Below are positions 47,740 through 56,878 of a stretch of 64,000 nucleotides of DNA, piece by piece. The notes beneath the pieces were generated by a model that was not told where the DNA came from, searched no databases, and worked only from the letters and a program-made list of their open reading frames with translations. Source of the DNA: Dehalococcoidia bacterium (lineage in GTDB: Bacteria; Chloroflexota; Dehalococcoidia; Lucifugimonadales; Lucifugimonadaceae). The first letter of the stretch is position 1, and each line of letters starts with the position of its first letter. The position numbers and the translations under genes are program-made. Location: NCBI GenBank assembly GCA_022819585.1, contig JAJEGY010000023.1, forward strand, positions 1 through 64,000, in the 5' to 3' direction.

Positions 47740-49257
47740 CTAGGTCCTCATGCGTCGCCAGAATAGGGCTGCGAAGCCAGCGAAGAGGAGGAGGAAGATG
47801 ATGATGGCGCTGGGCTTTACTGTTGGCCAGTCGTCTTCCGATGTTCCGGTGATGTAGTTGCCGATGCCGGGTTCTGGAGTGAGGAACGACTGGGGTGTTG
47901 GTTCTGGGGCGATGGTTGGTTGTGGATCGGGGATGGCGACTTCGGGTTGCGGGTCCTCGATCGGTTCGTGATCGATGGTTGGCAGTGGCAGTGGTTCTTG
48001 GGGTTCGGTTTCGGTGTTTGCTGGTTGTTGGGTCAGTGTGCCGGTCTGGATTGTGGGTAGTCCGGGGATGGTTGGCAGGACTTCGCGGTTGGCGTCGATG
48101 GAGAAGGTTGTTTCGATGGGCGTGCCGACTGGTGGGAGGTTCCATTCGGCTCGCCATTGGTTTTCGATTTCGGTGAGAGTGCCTCCGTAGACGGTCTGCA
48201 TGGCTTGGTCGACCGATTGGCCTGTGTTGAGTTCTTCCAAGAGTTTGCCGACGGTGTCTCGGCCGTAGTTTTCGAGGAGATAGCCCACGAAGTCTGCGGA
48301 CTGGATGTAGAAGCGGTGGATGTCGGCGCGGATGCCGGGTACGGAGTGCATTTTTGAGAACTCGGTGACATCGCCTCGTCTGACGTAGGAGTTGAATTGA
48401 CGGTTGGACTTATCGCGGCTGCCTGTTTCCCAGAAGCTGGAGTTTCCTTCGTTGAGCCAACCGGGGACGGCGGTGGCGTAGGGGGATGTCAGCTTTCGGT
48501 CGAAGATGAGGTGGGTGAGTTCGTGGACGAGGACTTCGGCAGAGGGAGAGGCCATGATGGTGAGGTCGTATTCGTCGTATGCGTATCCTCCGAAGTAGAT
48601 GCCGTCGGTTGCGGCTTGAGAGATGCGTGGTCCGTAACGGGTGAGCTCGCGGGCGTTCGGGAAGATGACGGCGCGGAATTGGGGGCTGTCGGTGACACCT
48701 AGGGCGTCGTTGATTTCGGGTAGGCGCGGTGCGACTTGGTTGTGGAGGTCTCGGATTGATCGGTCGCTGACGCCGTAGTAGATGATCTCGAGGTTTTCGT
48801 CTGAGATGCGTCGCCAGTCGTGGGCGGCATCGAGGTGCTGGACGTGGTAGGTGTTGGAGGTGTATATGTCGCCGTTGGTTGCTATGAATTCGAATCGGAT
48901 GTCGAATTGGGTTCCGGGTGGGAAGTAGGAGGGTGATTTGACGTCGATCTCGGCGGTTGCGGTGAGGCGGTCGGGTTGTTCGAAATCGACGTAGGAGTAG
49001 GCGGCTACATTGTCGTCGCCGTGTGCGCGTCGCCAGAGTCGGGTTTCGGAGATTTGGGCGTCGATGGCGGTGTCGATGTGGATGGTGATTTTGTCGCCGA
49101 GGGTTACGGTGTGGGTTACGGATTCGTCGTTGGTGGGTCTAGGTGATTGTGCGGAGATGGGTGTTGGAGCGAAGGTTGCGAAGACGAGTAGAGCCATCGC
49201 TGCGATTGTGAAGAGCAGCGGAGTCGTGAGATTTCCTGTGGTTGCCTTGGGTGGCAT
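47740..49257 (-). CDS. Secreted, C-terminally anchored peptidase MA-family metalloprotease
   Basis: A 505-residue protein with an N-terminal signal (LLFTIAAMALLVFATFAPTPISAQS), a beta-rich domain, then the gluzincin motif EVLVHELTHLIFDRKL (HExxH) with a downstream PGWLNEGNSSFWE providing the third ligand. A Pro/Glu-rich spacer (about 400-460) precedes a final membrane helix (AIIIFLLLFAGFAALFW) and RRMRT. It is probably a cell-surface protease. The ATG at 49257 is chosen since it starts the signal peptide; the ORF extends upstream without support. Confidence 0.85.
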   Translation of the reverse strand: MPPKATTGNLTTPLLFTIAAMALLVFATFAPTPISAQSPRPTNDESVTHTVTLGDKITIHIDTAIDAQISETRLWRRAHGDDNVAAYSYVDFEQPDRLTATAEIDVKSPSYFPPGTQFDIRFEFIATNGDIYTSNTYHVQHLDAAHDWRRISDENLEIIYYGVSDRSIRDLHNQVAPRLPEINDALGVTDSPQFRAVIFPNARELTRYGPRISQAATDGIYFGGYAYDEYDLTIMASPSAEVLVHELTHLIFDRKLTSPYATAVPGWLNEGNSSFWETGSRDKSNRQFNSYVRRGDVTEFSKMHSVPGIRADIHRFYIQSADFVGYLLENYGRDTVGKLLEELNTGQSVDQAMQTVYGGTLTEIENQWRAEWNLPPVGTPIETTFSIDANREVLPTIPGLPTIQTGTLTQQPANTETEPQEPLPLPTIDHEPIEDPQPEVAIPDPQPTIAPEPTPQSFLTPEPGIGNYITGTSEDDWPTVKPSAIIIFLLLFAGFAALFWRRMRT

Positions 49258-49392
49258 TGGGGTTCGTTGTTTATTGTGGCGTGCGGTTTTGGTCGCTGTA
49301 TATGGATACGAGTGTGGGTTGCGGAAAGATTTTATTCTCGTTGCTGTAGATTGATTTCGGCGAGGAAGTCCAATAGCAGAAAGGCGATTGCG

Positions 49393-50277
49393 ATGCGTTA
49401 CTACCAGAGTTTGTGTGGAGACACGGTGCATGTAGGTGTTGAGGCGAGTGAGGGCGTGGTTACAGACTTGACGTCGATCACGTCGGAGGCGGATTCGACG
49501 TTGAGTCTGTTGAAGGCGGCGCATCTTGGCGGGGTTGGGATCGATGATGTTGCCAACAGGATCTTGGAGCGCGGTGGTGGGGATGAGCTATCGGTTGAGG
49601 ATTTGTGTTCGAGTGATCGGATATTGACTCCGATTTCAGCGCCGGAGGTTTGGGCGTTTGGGGTGACGTATATGGACAGCATGAGGGAGCGTCAGGCGGA
49701 GAGCGGATCGCCGGATGTCTATGCTCTGGTGTACAACGCTGACCGGCCGGAGGCGTTTTTCAAGTCGACGGCGGAGCGTTTGATTTCGCCGGGCGATGCT
49801 TTGGGGATACGGGGGGATTCGGAGTGGGATGTTCCGGAGCCGGAGCTGGCGTTTGTGTTGTATGAGGGAGAGATTGTGGGGTATACGGTCGGAAATGATA
49901 TGAGCAGCCGGTCTATCGAGGGGGCAAATCCGCTGTATCTGCCGCAGGCGAAGGTGTATGACAGGTCGTGTTCTATCGGGCCGAGTTTTGCGACGCCGGA
50001 TGTTGTGGGGGATGCTCAGACGTTGGAAGTGAGTTTGAAGATCGAGCGGGATGGGGAGGTCGCGTTTGAGGGCTCGGCGAATACGTCTTCAATGAAGCGT
50101 GACTGCAACTATCTTGCGGACTGGTTGCAGCGTCATAATCGGGTTCCGAATGGGACGACGGTTTGCACAGGGACGGGGACGATTCCGCCGCCGGAGTTCA
50201 CGCTGGCTGAGGGAGATGTTGTGAGCATTTCGATTGATGGGATCGGGGTTTTGGTCAATCCCGTCGTTGTAGTGTGA
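49393..50277 (+). CDS. Fumarylacetoacetate-hydrolase-family protein (2-keto-3-deoxy sugar-acid dehydratase-like)
   Basis: A 294-residue FAH-fold enzyme: VWAFGVTYMDSMRERQAESG, NADRPEAFFKSTAERLISPGD, metal ligands in VPEPELAFVLYEGEIVGYTVGNDMSSRSIEG and YDRSCSIGPSF. This form is closest to 2-keto-3-deoxy-D-arabinonate/xylonate dehydratases. Such an enzyme could act on the product of the enolase-superfamily dehydratases in the window, although they are not adjacent. ATG at 49393 with AAGG upstream. Confidence 0.85.
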   Translation: MRYYQSLCGDTVHVGVEASEGVVTDLTSITSEADSTLSLLKAAHLGGVGIDDVANRILERGGGDELSVEDLCSSDRILTPISAPEVWAFGVTYMDSMRERQAESGSPDVYALVYNADRPEAFFKSTAERLISPGDALGIRGDSEWDVPEPELAFVLYEGEIVGYTVGNDMSSRSIEGANPLYLPQAKVYDRSCSIGPSFATPDVVGDAQTLEVSLKIERDGEVAFEGSANTSSMKRDCNYLADWLQRHNRVPNGTTVCTGTGTIPPPEFTLAEGDVVSISIDGIGVLVNPVVVV

Positions 50278-50433
50278 CTAGCAGATCCAGCGGTCGTTGA
50301 AAGGGTGATTGATCCGGTTCAACTTTCGCTTGCCTGTGTAGATTTGGTTCGGCCCTTCAATCGGGGAGGACTGATCGCGCGGTTAAGATTAAAGGTTGCG
50401 ATGTGAAGGGATGAGCGAAGTGCGGCTTCGGGA

Positions 50434-51444
50434 TTGGATATCGAGGTTACGTTGGCGATAACGGCAGAAAAAGTGGATGGTGCGGCGGAATCCGTCGTGG
50501 ATGCGGAGTTCGTGCGGGATTTCGCACGAAAAGTCAGAGAGAATGTTCAGCAGGTCTTTGTAGGGAAAGACGAAGCGATCGAGTTGGCGATTATCGCCAT
50601 GTTGGGTCGTGGTCATGTCTTGCTGGAAGATGTCCCGGGGACTGGCAAAACGACGTTAGCGAAGACGATTGCGGCGTCGTTGGGGTTGGATTTCAAGCGT
50701 GTGCAGTTCACGCCGGACCTGGTGCCGTCGGATGTGCTGGGGGTGAATATCTACAACGCTGGATTGGGAAGTTTCGAGTTCAAGGCGGGTCCGATCTTCA
50801 CGCAGATATTGCTGGCGGATGAAATCAACCGGGCGACGCCTCGGACGCAGTCGGCGTTGCTGGAGGCGATGCAGGAGCAGCAGGTTTCGATAGATGGGGT
50901 GACGATGGCTTTGAGTTCTCCGTTCCTGGTGTTGGCGACGCTGAACCCGGTGGAGATGGAGGGGACGTTCATGTTGCCGGAGGCTCAGCTCGACAGGTTT
51001 TTGTTGAAGCTGTCGATTGGGTATCCGTCGGATGAGGAGGAGTCGAGGATGCTTCAGCGTTTCCAGACGGGCGATGGAGCGGTGGCTGTTGATGTGTGTG
51101 CGGAGGCTGAAGATGTGGATAAGGCACGGAATATTGTGGAGCATGTTCGGATCGCGGACCATGTACGGGAGTATCTGGTGGCGGTTGTGAGGGCTACTCG
51201 TAACAATGCTCAGATCAGGTTGGGGGCGAGTCCACGTGCGTCCTTGGCGTTGCAACATGCGGCGCAGGCTAGGGCGGCGATCAATGGTCGTGACTATGTG
51301 ATGCCGGATGACATCAAGAATCTGGCGTCGGCGGTCTTGTCGCACCGGGTGGTGTTGGAGTCGAGCATGCAGATGAGGCGTCGAGATGCGGGTCAGGTGG
51401 TGGATGATGTTGTTGCTCAGATACCGGTTCCGATAGAGCGGTGA
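50434..51444 (+). CDS. MoxR-family AAA+ ATPase
   Basis: A 336-residue MoxR protein: Walker A GHVLLEDVPGTGKTTLAKTIA near residue 60, VQFTPDLVPSDVLGVNIYN, Walker B ILLADEINRATPRTQSALLEAMQEQQV, sensor LATLNPVEMEGTFMLPEAQLDRFLLK, and a C-terminal lid with LGASPRASLALQHAAQARA. MoxR ATPases act as chaperones for neighbouring DUF58/VWA proteins. The TTG start has little binding-site support; the N-terminal 20 residues are uncertain. A 16-codon ORF (50411-50461) overlaps its start in another frame. Confidence 0.92.
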   Translation: MDIEVTLAITAEKVDGAAESVVDAEFVRDFARKVRENVQQVFVGKDEAIELAIIAMLGRGHVLLEDVPGTGKTTLAKTIAASLGLDFKRVQFTPDLVPSDVLGVNIYNAGLGSFEFKAGPIFTQILLADEINRATPRTQSALLEAMQEQQVSIDGVTMALSSPFLVLATLNPVEMEGTFMLPEAQLDRFLLKLSIGYPSDEEESRMLQRFQTGDGAVAVDVCAEAEDVDKARNIVEHVRIADHVREYLVAVVRATRNNAQIRLGASPRASLALQHAAQARAAINGRDYVMPDDIKNLASAVLSHRVVLESSMQMRRRDAGQVVDDVVAQIPVPIER

Positions 51445-51555
51445 GGTTGTTGGGTTGGCGCGTCGGTTGGTTGCACGGGGCTCTCGTCCGAATGAATTGA
51501 TATTGAGCGTTGTTTCGGAGAGTGACGGTGGTGATTGTTTGCCGTACCCCACTCT

Positions 51556-51603
51556 TTTGTCCGCCCCGGTCACCCTTTCCCGCCGAGCGGTAGAGGGGAT
51601 TGT
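51556..51603. repeat. CCCTCTCCC-type dispersed hairpin repeat (degenerate)
   Basis: CCGCCCCGGTCACCCTTTCC then CGCCGAGCGGTAGAGGGGATT; shares its left flank with the copy at 42278 but has lost part of the CCCTGA unit and stem. It fills most of the moxR-DUF58 gap. Confidence 0.5.
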
Positions 51604-51638
51604 TCCTCCCTCCACCCATCCCGTTGGGGTGATTTCCG

Positions 51639-52997
51639 TTGATTAATCCGATGATGAGGACTTTCCGCGAGAAGCGGACGCGGGATTTGCGGGCGCCAGA
51701 TGTTATTGGCGAGTTGTTCATGTTGTTGATGATTGTGGTGATTGGGGTTGGTGCAGGGACGGGATCTGCTCTGGTGGTTGCGCTTGGTGCGACGGCGTTT
51801 GTGATTTCGGCGGGCGGGACTTTGTGGTCGAAGATGTCGTTGTCGGAAGTGGCGTATGGTGCTGAGCCTTCAGATACTCATGCGTTTGTGGGTGATGAGG
51901 TGGAGATCGTGATGACGTTGGAGAATCGGAAGCCGTTGCCCATTCCTTGGGTGCAGATCATTGAGTTTCTACCGACGGGACTTACGCCGTTGAGCGATGA
52001 GAATGTGAAGCGTCGGGCGTATGCGGGTGGGAGTGAGATTGTGGAGACTACGAGTCTGGCGAGTTATGAGCGGGTCAGGTTCCGGCATAGGGTTAGGGCG
52101 CATCATCGGGGTCACTATTCGATAGGGCCGACAGAACTCAGAAGCGGGGATTTGTTCGGGTTGTTCGGGACCGTGAGGCGGGATGCTAGGTCACCGCAGG
52201 GGATTACGGTGTATCCGCGGATCGTGCCGTTGGATGGTTGGGAGTTGCCGGCGGCGAAGCCGATGGGTGATATCTTGGCTCGGAACATGCTGCTGGATGA
52301 TCCGTCGAGGCCGAGGAGCGTGCGTGACTATCTGCCGGGAGACCCGTTGAAGCGGATCGATTGGAAGTTGAGCGCGAAGCGGGATGAGTTGACGGTGCGG
52401 ACGTATGACCAGAGCGTGAGCAATGATGTGGTGGTGATGTTGGAGTCGCGGACTGTGGACTACGCGTGGCATGGCTATCGGTACGATGTGTTGGAGTCGG
52501 CGGTCACAGGTGCGGCATCGATCGCGGTGAGGTGTTCGGATTTGGGTTATCGAGTGGGGTTGGTGGCGAATGGGGTGAGGCCGACGCGAGGGGTGTTGTC
52601 GGTGGTGCCGCCGGGTGATGGTCCGCATCATGTGCGGTCGATCTTGGAGGGTTTGGCGTTTGTGCAGCCTTTGTCGTTCACGGCGTTGGAGACACATGCT
52701 ATGGAGCGTGGTACAGCGGCGATAACGAGCGGGGCGTCGATCATTTTGGTAGCGGGTTATTTGACGGAGGGAGTGGTTTCGTATCTGCATCTCGAGCAGC
52801 AGCAGGGGCATCGAGTGTCGATCGCGTGGGTGGGTCGAGAGGAACCGCCGCATGTGACAGGGATACGTGTTTCGGATTGTCGGGAGCCTTTCAAGATCGA
52901 CGAGGATGCAGAGGATCTGATCATGTCGATCGCGGATGAGCAGTTCGAGATGCACTCTCGGATGAACCAGCCGACGCGAGAGTATGACCATGTCTGA
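51639..52997 (+). CDS. DUF58-family protein
   Basis: A 452-residue protein with two N-terminal membrane helices (about 22-60), a beta-sandwich region (VGDEVEIVMTLENRKPLPIPWVQI) and the DUF58 core VRDYLPGDPLKRIDWKLSAKRDELTVRTYDQSVSNDVVVMLE, a VWA-like domain with a metal-site-like start. The typical partner is MoxR (upstream). TTG start with GGGGTGAT 7 bp ahead; an ATG at 51651 is too far from it. Overlaps the next gene by 14 bp. Confidence 0.88.
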   Translation: MINPMMRTFREKRTRDLRAPDVIGELFMLLMIVVIGVGAGTGSALVVALGATAFVISAGGTLWSKMSLSEVAYGAEPSDTHAFVGDEVEIVMTLENRKPLPIPWVQIIEFLPTGLTPLSDENVKRRAYAGGSEIVETTSLASYERVRFRHRVRAHHRGHYSIGPTELRSGDLFGLFGTVRRDARSPQGITVYPRIVPLDGWELPAAKPMGDILARNMLLDDPSRPRSVRDYLPGDPLKRIDWKLSAKRDELTVRTYDQSVSNDVVVMLESRTVDYAWHGYRYDVLESAVTGAASIAVRCSDLGYRVGLVANGVRPTRGVLSVVPPGDGPHHVRSILEGLAFVQPLSFTALETHAMERGTAAITSGASIILVAGYLTEGVVSYLHLEQQQGHRVSIAWVGREEPPHVTGIRVSDCREPFKIDEDAEDLIMSIADEQFEMHSRMNQPTREYDHV

Positions 52998-54429
52998 TTG
53001 GCGCGGTCAGGTGGTGTTTACCGCGATCGCGGTCGCGGAGAGCATTCTCATCTTCTCGATCCTTGCGATCATAGGCGCGGGATTGAGCTTGGAGTACACG
53101 CCGTTGCACTGGGCGACGCTGGTGGTGCTGTATCTGCTGGGGATGGTTTCGGCATGGGTGGTCGGTGGTCTACGCGGGGGTGTAGGGACGATCGCGTTGA
53201 TATACGGAACGGCGGGATTAGTCGCGATATATCTGGCTGTTGCGACGATGCGATTTGACAGCGGTTTCGAATTTGATTTGGCTTGGGTATACCACTTATT
53301 TAATCGTGATCTGACCGGGGAAGCGGTCGCGGCTCTGGTGATGTCTTTAATCACTACGGTCATAGTTTGGCGTCGGGCGTCGGGCATTATTCGTGATGAT
53401 CGGGATGCGCCGGACCATTTGAAGCGGATTTTCAAGCGTGGGTTGGTGATAATGGCGATTGGGTTGATTGTGGATGAATTCGTCTCGGCGGAGCTGGGAC
53501 TGGCTGAGTTGCTGATTCCGTATTTCCTCGCTACGTTGGGAGGGATGGCGGTTGCGCGATTGCCAGACGATTCGCCAGTTGCGGGCCGGTGGACGCGGAT
53601 CATTCTCGTGGCGCTGGGTGCGTTTTTGGGTACTGGCCTGATAGCAGGGCTTTTGGGTGGGCGATACGGTTATCTGGGTCTGAATGCGTTGTGGGTTGCT
53701 TGGGGCTGGGTTGTAGACGCGATATTGTGGCTGCTGTACTGGCCGCTGACGGTTGTTGGTTGGGTGATCGCGAAGATCATCGAGCTCTTGCAGTCGCTGT
53801 TCGGTGGTGAGCCGGCAGAGCAGGAACAGGAACAGGGGCAAGGCGATCGTCCGGAGTTTCCGGAGCGTGAAACGCAGGAAGGTGCGGGAAATGAGTGGGT
53901 CGAGGCTGTTTTAGAGGCTCTGCAGTGGCCGTTGACGTTCTTGCTGCTGTTCGTGGTGTTGATGGTTGCGGCGTTGGCGTATCGGCGCATCGTACGGAGG
54001 TTGACTCGCGATGATGGTGTTGAGCGGGAGACGATAAAGGATGAGGTCGAGGAGGTCACCTACCTTGATCTGCTAAAGGGGTTGTTGCCGGACTGGATGA
54101 CGCGTCGGGGAACGCCTCGGCATTTGTGGAAGTATCCAGATGAGCCAGGGATCAAGGAAGTGTTCATGCTCTATTTCGAGACGATAGAGATGGCGTTGGA
54201 GAGGGGGATGGAGTTCAATTCTCGGGATACGCCCAGCGAGCGGCAGCCGATGATGTCGGGGGTGCTGGATGGTGCGCCGATCGGGGATATCACGTCGCGA
54301 TTCAACGCGGCTTGTTATGGGAATGTGCCTACTGAGGCGTCTCAGGTGGAGAGTTTGAGGTCGCGTTTGGCGTCAGCGGTTGAGGCGTTGGATGCGCGGC
54401 GAAAAGCTGAAGAGGCCGAGTCGGTTTAA
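52984..54429 (+). CDS. Multi-pass membrane protein with C-terminal DUF4129-like domain
   Basis: A 481-residue protein. At least eight hydrophobic segments occupy residues 8-265 and 310-335, interrupted by a Glu/Gln-rich stretch (EPAEQEQEQGQGDRPEFPE). The C-terminal 130 residues (YFETIEMALERGMEFNSRDTPSERQ ... FNAACYGNVPTEASQVESL) match the DUF4129 domain that usually caps transglutaminase-like proteins in MoxR-DUF58 clusters. The transglutaminase domain itself is absent here. Start ATG 52984 or 52990. Confidence 0.85.
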   Translation: MTMSDWRGQVVFTAIAVAESILIFSILAIIGAGLSLEYTPLHWATLVVLYLLGMVSAWVVGGLRGGVGTIALIYGTAGLVAIYLAVATMRFDSGFEFDLAWVYHLFNRDLTGEAVAALVMSLITTVIVWRRASGIIRDDRDAPDHLKRIFKRGLVIMAIGLIVDEFVSAELGLAELLIPYFLATLGGMAVARLPDDSPVAGRWTRIILVALGAFLGTGLIAGLLGGRYGYLGLNALWVAWGWVVDAILWLLYWPLTVVGWVIAKIIELLQSLFGGEPAEQEQEQGQGDRPEFPERETQEGAGNEWVEAVLEALQWPLTFLLLFVVLMVAALAYRRIVRRLTRDDGVERETIKDEVEEVTYLDLLKGLLPDWMTRRGTPRHLWKYPDEPGIKEVFMLYFETIEMALERGMEFNSRDTPSERQPMMSGVLDGAPIGDITSRFNAACYGNVPTEASQVESLRSRLASAVEALDARRKAEEAESV

Positions 54430-54444
54430 TCGGAACCGATCGGG

Positions 54445-55989
54445 TTAGGAGCTACCGCGGTCGTCTCCACCGATGGTTATGACGCGGAGGAGGTTTGTGC
54501 TTCCAGATTCGCCGATGGGAACACCGGCGACGAGGACGATGGTGTCGTTTTCCTTTGCGATGCCGGCTGTAATGGCGATTTCGGGTCCGTACTCAAACAT
54601 CTGGTCGAGTTCGGTGAGGCGCTCGGCGAGGATAGGCATGACTCCCCAGCGCATGGAGAGGTTGTTGAGGGTGTTGGCTTGGGGAGACAGGGCGATGATG
54701 GGAGTCCTTGGTCGGAAAGCGGCGACGCGGTCGGCGGTTGTTCCGGTCTCGGTGAAGGTGATGATGGCTTTGGAGCGCAGGGTGTCGGCGGTTCTTGCGG
54801 CGTCGAAGGCGATGATGGAGTTGATCTGTGCGCGGCGCCCTTCTTTGTCGATGATGGACATGCGACGGTTTCGGAGCATGACGTTGTCCAGGTACCGTTC
54901 AGCGATTTTGGAGACGCGGGCCATGAATCGGACGGCAGCGACGGGGTGTTGGCCGACGGAGGTTTCGGCGGAGAGCATCACGGCGTCGGTCCCGTCTCGG
55001 ACAGCATTGTAGACATCGGTTGATTCGGCGCGAGTGGGGTATGCGTTGTCGCGCATGGACTCGAGCATCTGAGTTGCAGTGATGACGGGTTTACCGACCT
55101 CGTTGGCGAGACGGATCATGCGCTTCTGGACCATGGGAACGAGGTGTAGCGGCATTTCAACACCTAGGTCGCCTCGGGCGACCATGATGGCGTCGGTCTC
55201 ATCGAGGATTTCGGCGAGGTTGTCAACCGCTTGTTTGATCTCGATTTTTGAGACTAGGGAGGGGTTACGACCGGCATCAGTGAAGCGTTTTCTTACGGCT
55301 TGGAGATCTTCGCGGTTTCGGATGTATGAGAGGCCGACGAAGTCGACGTTGGCTTCGATGGCGAAGTTGATGGCGTTTACGGTTTCTTCTGTGAAGTAGT
55401 CGAGGGTGGAGGTGTTGCCTGGGGCGGTTACGGCTTTGTCGCTCTGGATGAGTCCGCCTCGGCGCACGGTGCAATGGATTTCTACGCCGTCGATTTTGTC
55501 TACCCGTAGCTCGACAGCGCCCTCGTCGATGAGGATTCGGGCGCGTTGTCGGATGTCGTGGTGCAGGCCCGAGGGCCAAACGGTTCCGCGCTCGGGAGTG
55601 GTTAGGACGCGTTCGGCGGTGAGGACGAATTTGTCTCTTTGATTAACGGTGATGCCCGTTCTTCCACCTTCGGATGTCGCTATGTCGGGGTCGACGGTTC
55701 CGATGCGGTACTTGGGTCCGGGCAGATCAGCGAGGATGCCGATGTGGACGCCGATCTGTTGTGCGGCTTCACGGATGGCGTTGACGTATTCGAAGTGTTC
55801 GTCTCGATTGCCGTGTGAGAGATTCAATCGGGCGACAGACATTCCGGCTCGGATAAGTTGTCGCGCTTTGGCGACGTTTCCGGTTGCGGGTCCGATGGTG
55901 CAAACGATGCGCGTGCGCGGCAGATTCTTGACGAATGAAGGTATTGGTTGCATGGGTTCAGTGAGATTTCTAGATGCCAACTGCATCAT
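54445..55989 (-). CDS. pyk: Pyruvate kinase
   Basis: The ATP-generating last step of glycolysis. It has TRIVCTIGPATGNVAKARQLI, GMSVARLNLSHGNRDEHF, a B domain around 90-190, the active-site motif IMVARGDLGVEMPLHLVPMVQKRMI, GKPVITATQMLESM and a C-terminal allosteric domain. The 514-residue ORF is slightly long. ATG 55989, with TAAATT 7-12 bp upstream, suggests a leaderless or near-leaderless mRNA; ATG 55953 is the alternative. It is convergent with the DUF4129 gene. Confidence 0.95.
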   Translation of the reverse strand: MMQLASRNLTEPMQPIPSFVKNLPRTRIVCTIGPATGNVAKARQLIRAGMSVARLNLSHGNRDEHFEYVNAIREAAQQIGVHIGILADLPGPKYRIGTVDPDIATSEGGRTGITVNQRDKFVLTAERVLTTPERGTVWPSGLHHDIRQRARILIDEGAVELRVDKIDGVEIHCTVRRGGLIQSDKAVTAPGNTSTLDYFTEETVNAINFAIEANVDFVGLSYIRNREDLQAVRKRFTDAGRNPSLVSKIEIKQAVDNLAEILDETDAIMVARGDLGVEMPLHLVPMVQKRMIRLANEVGKPVITATQMLESMRDNAYPTRAESTDVYNAVRDGTDAVMLSAETSVGQHPVAAVRFMARVSKIAERYLDNVMLRNRRMSIIDKEGRRAQINSIIAFDAARTADTLRSKAIITFTETGTTADRVAAFRPRTPIIALSPQANTLNNLSMRWGVMPILAERLTELDQMFEYGPEIAITAGIAKENDTIVLVAGVPIGESGSTNLLRVITIGGDDRGSS

Positions 55990-56082
55990 CGTCTAATTTA
56001 CAACGGTCTCCGTCAAGCATCTATGGGGCATGGTTGCTTGATATTTCGAAGTGAGTTAGAGACGAAGAAGGGAGAGGCGAAT

Positions 56083-56163
56083 ATGTCATTTGATATGATT
56101 AAGTTAGATGTGTGCGTGATGTCGCGCGCCGACTGGGAAACATTGGGGGAGCCCGAAATTTGA
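56083..56163 (+). CDS. 26-residue leader ORF coupled to the zinc-ribbon gene
   Basis: ATG preceded by an excellent GAAGGGAGAGG site (56068-56078). It encodes MSFDMIKLDVCVMSRADWET then LGEPEI, and its TGA (56161-56163) overlaps the TTG start (56160-56162) of the following gene. A long-range termination-reinitiation coupling is likely. The peptide is not recognised. Too short for routine gene finding. Confidence 0.55.
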   Translation: MSFDMIKLDVCVMSRADWETLGEPEI

Positions 56164-56873
56164 ACACGTTTGAAGCCCTGCTCGCGTTGCAAGAGATGGA
56201 TCAAGGATTGCTACGTCAACGGCAGTCGTACTCCCAGATTTCTGTAGACCTGCAGGATAGGGCCAAACGACTGAAGGATCTGCGTGGGAGGTGTGAGCAG
56301 GCGAAGCGTTCGCAGATGCAGGCAGAAGTGGCGATGAAGCGGCTGGAGCTTGAACGGGCTTCTGAGAACCAGAGCAGGGCGGAGGTTGAGGAGCTGCTGT
56401 ACAGCGGAACCGAGGTCACGAATCCCCGTGACTACTATCGGATGGAGTTGCGGGTCCAGGAGCATTCCAATCGCATCGATTCGATCGATCAGCGTATGGA
56501 GCCGATCAGAGAGGCTGCGAACGAGGCCCGGCGAGTGCATTCTGATTTGCAGACTCAGCTCGATCAGATGGAGGTCGAGTGGGTTGAGCAGAAGCAGTTG
56601 GGGACGGATGAGCAGACTCGGATATCTCAGGAGTACAACGAGGCGCTTAAACATAGGAACGTGACGGCGGAGACGATCCCGTCGGAGCATTTGGGGGAGT
56701 ATACGCGGTTGTTCAAGAGCAACCGCGGAATGGCGGTGACGGTGGTTGAACGGGATATCTGTGCGGGTTGTTCGGAACGCGTTTCCATGGGTGAATTGAA
56801 CCTGTTAAAGCAGGCGACGGACCCGATCTTGTGTCACTGCGGCAAGTATTTGATCACCCTTAGCACGGACTAG
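56160..56873 (+). CDS. Coiled-coil protein with C-terminal zinc ribbon (zf-RING_7/CT398-like)
   Basis: A 237-residue protein. Residues about 5-175 form a long antiparallel coiled coil (QEMDQGLLRQRQSYSQISVDLQDRAKRLKDL ...); TNPRDYYRMELRVQEHSNRI is the family's conserved turn. The C-terminus has CAGCSERVS and CHCGKYL, a four-cysteine zinc ribbon. In Actinobacteria and other groups relatives lie near RNase H and rnpB, as here. TTG start at 56160, with GGGGGAG 9 bp upstream, is preferred to the ORF's upstream ATG. Confidence 0.85.
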   Translation: MNTFEALLALQEMDQGLLRQRQSYSQISVDLQDRAKRLKDLRGRCEQAKRSQMQAEVAMKRLELERASENQSRAEVEELLYSGTEVTNPRDYYRMELRVQEHSNRIDSIDQRMEPIREAANEARRVHSDLQTQLDQMEVEWVEQKQLGTDEQTRISQEYNEALKHRNVTAETIPSEHLGEYTRLFKSNRGMAVTVVERDICAGCSERVSMGELNLLKQATDPILCHCGKYLITLSTD

Positions 56874-56878
56874 TTGCG

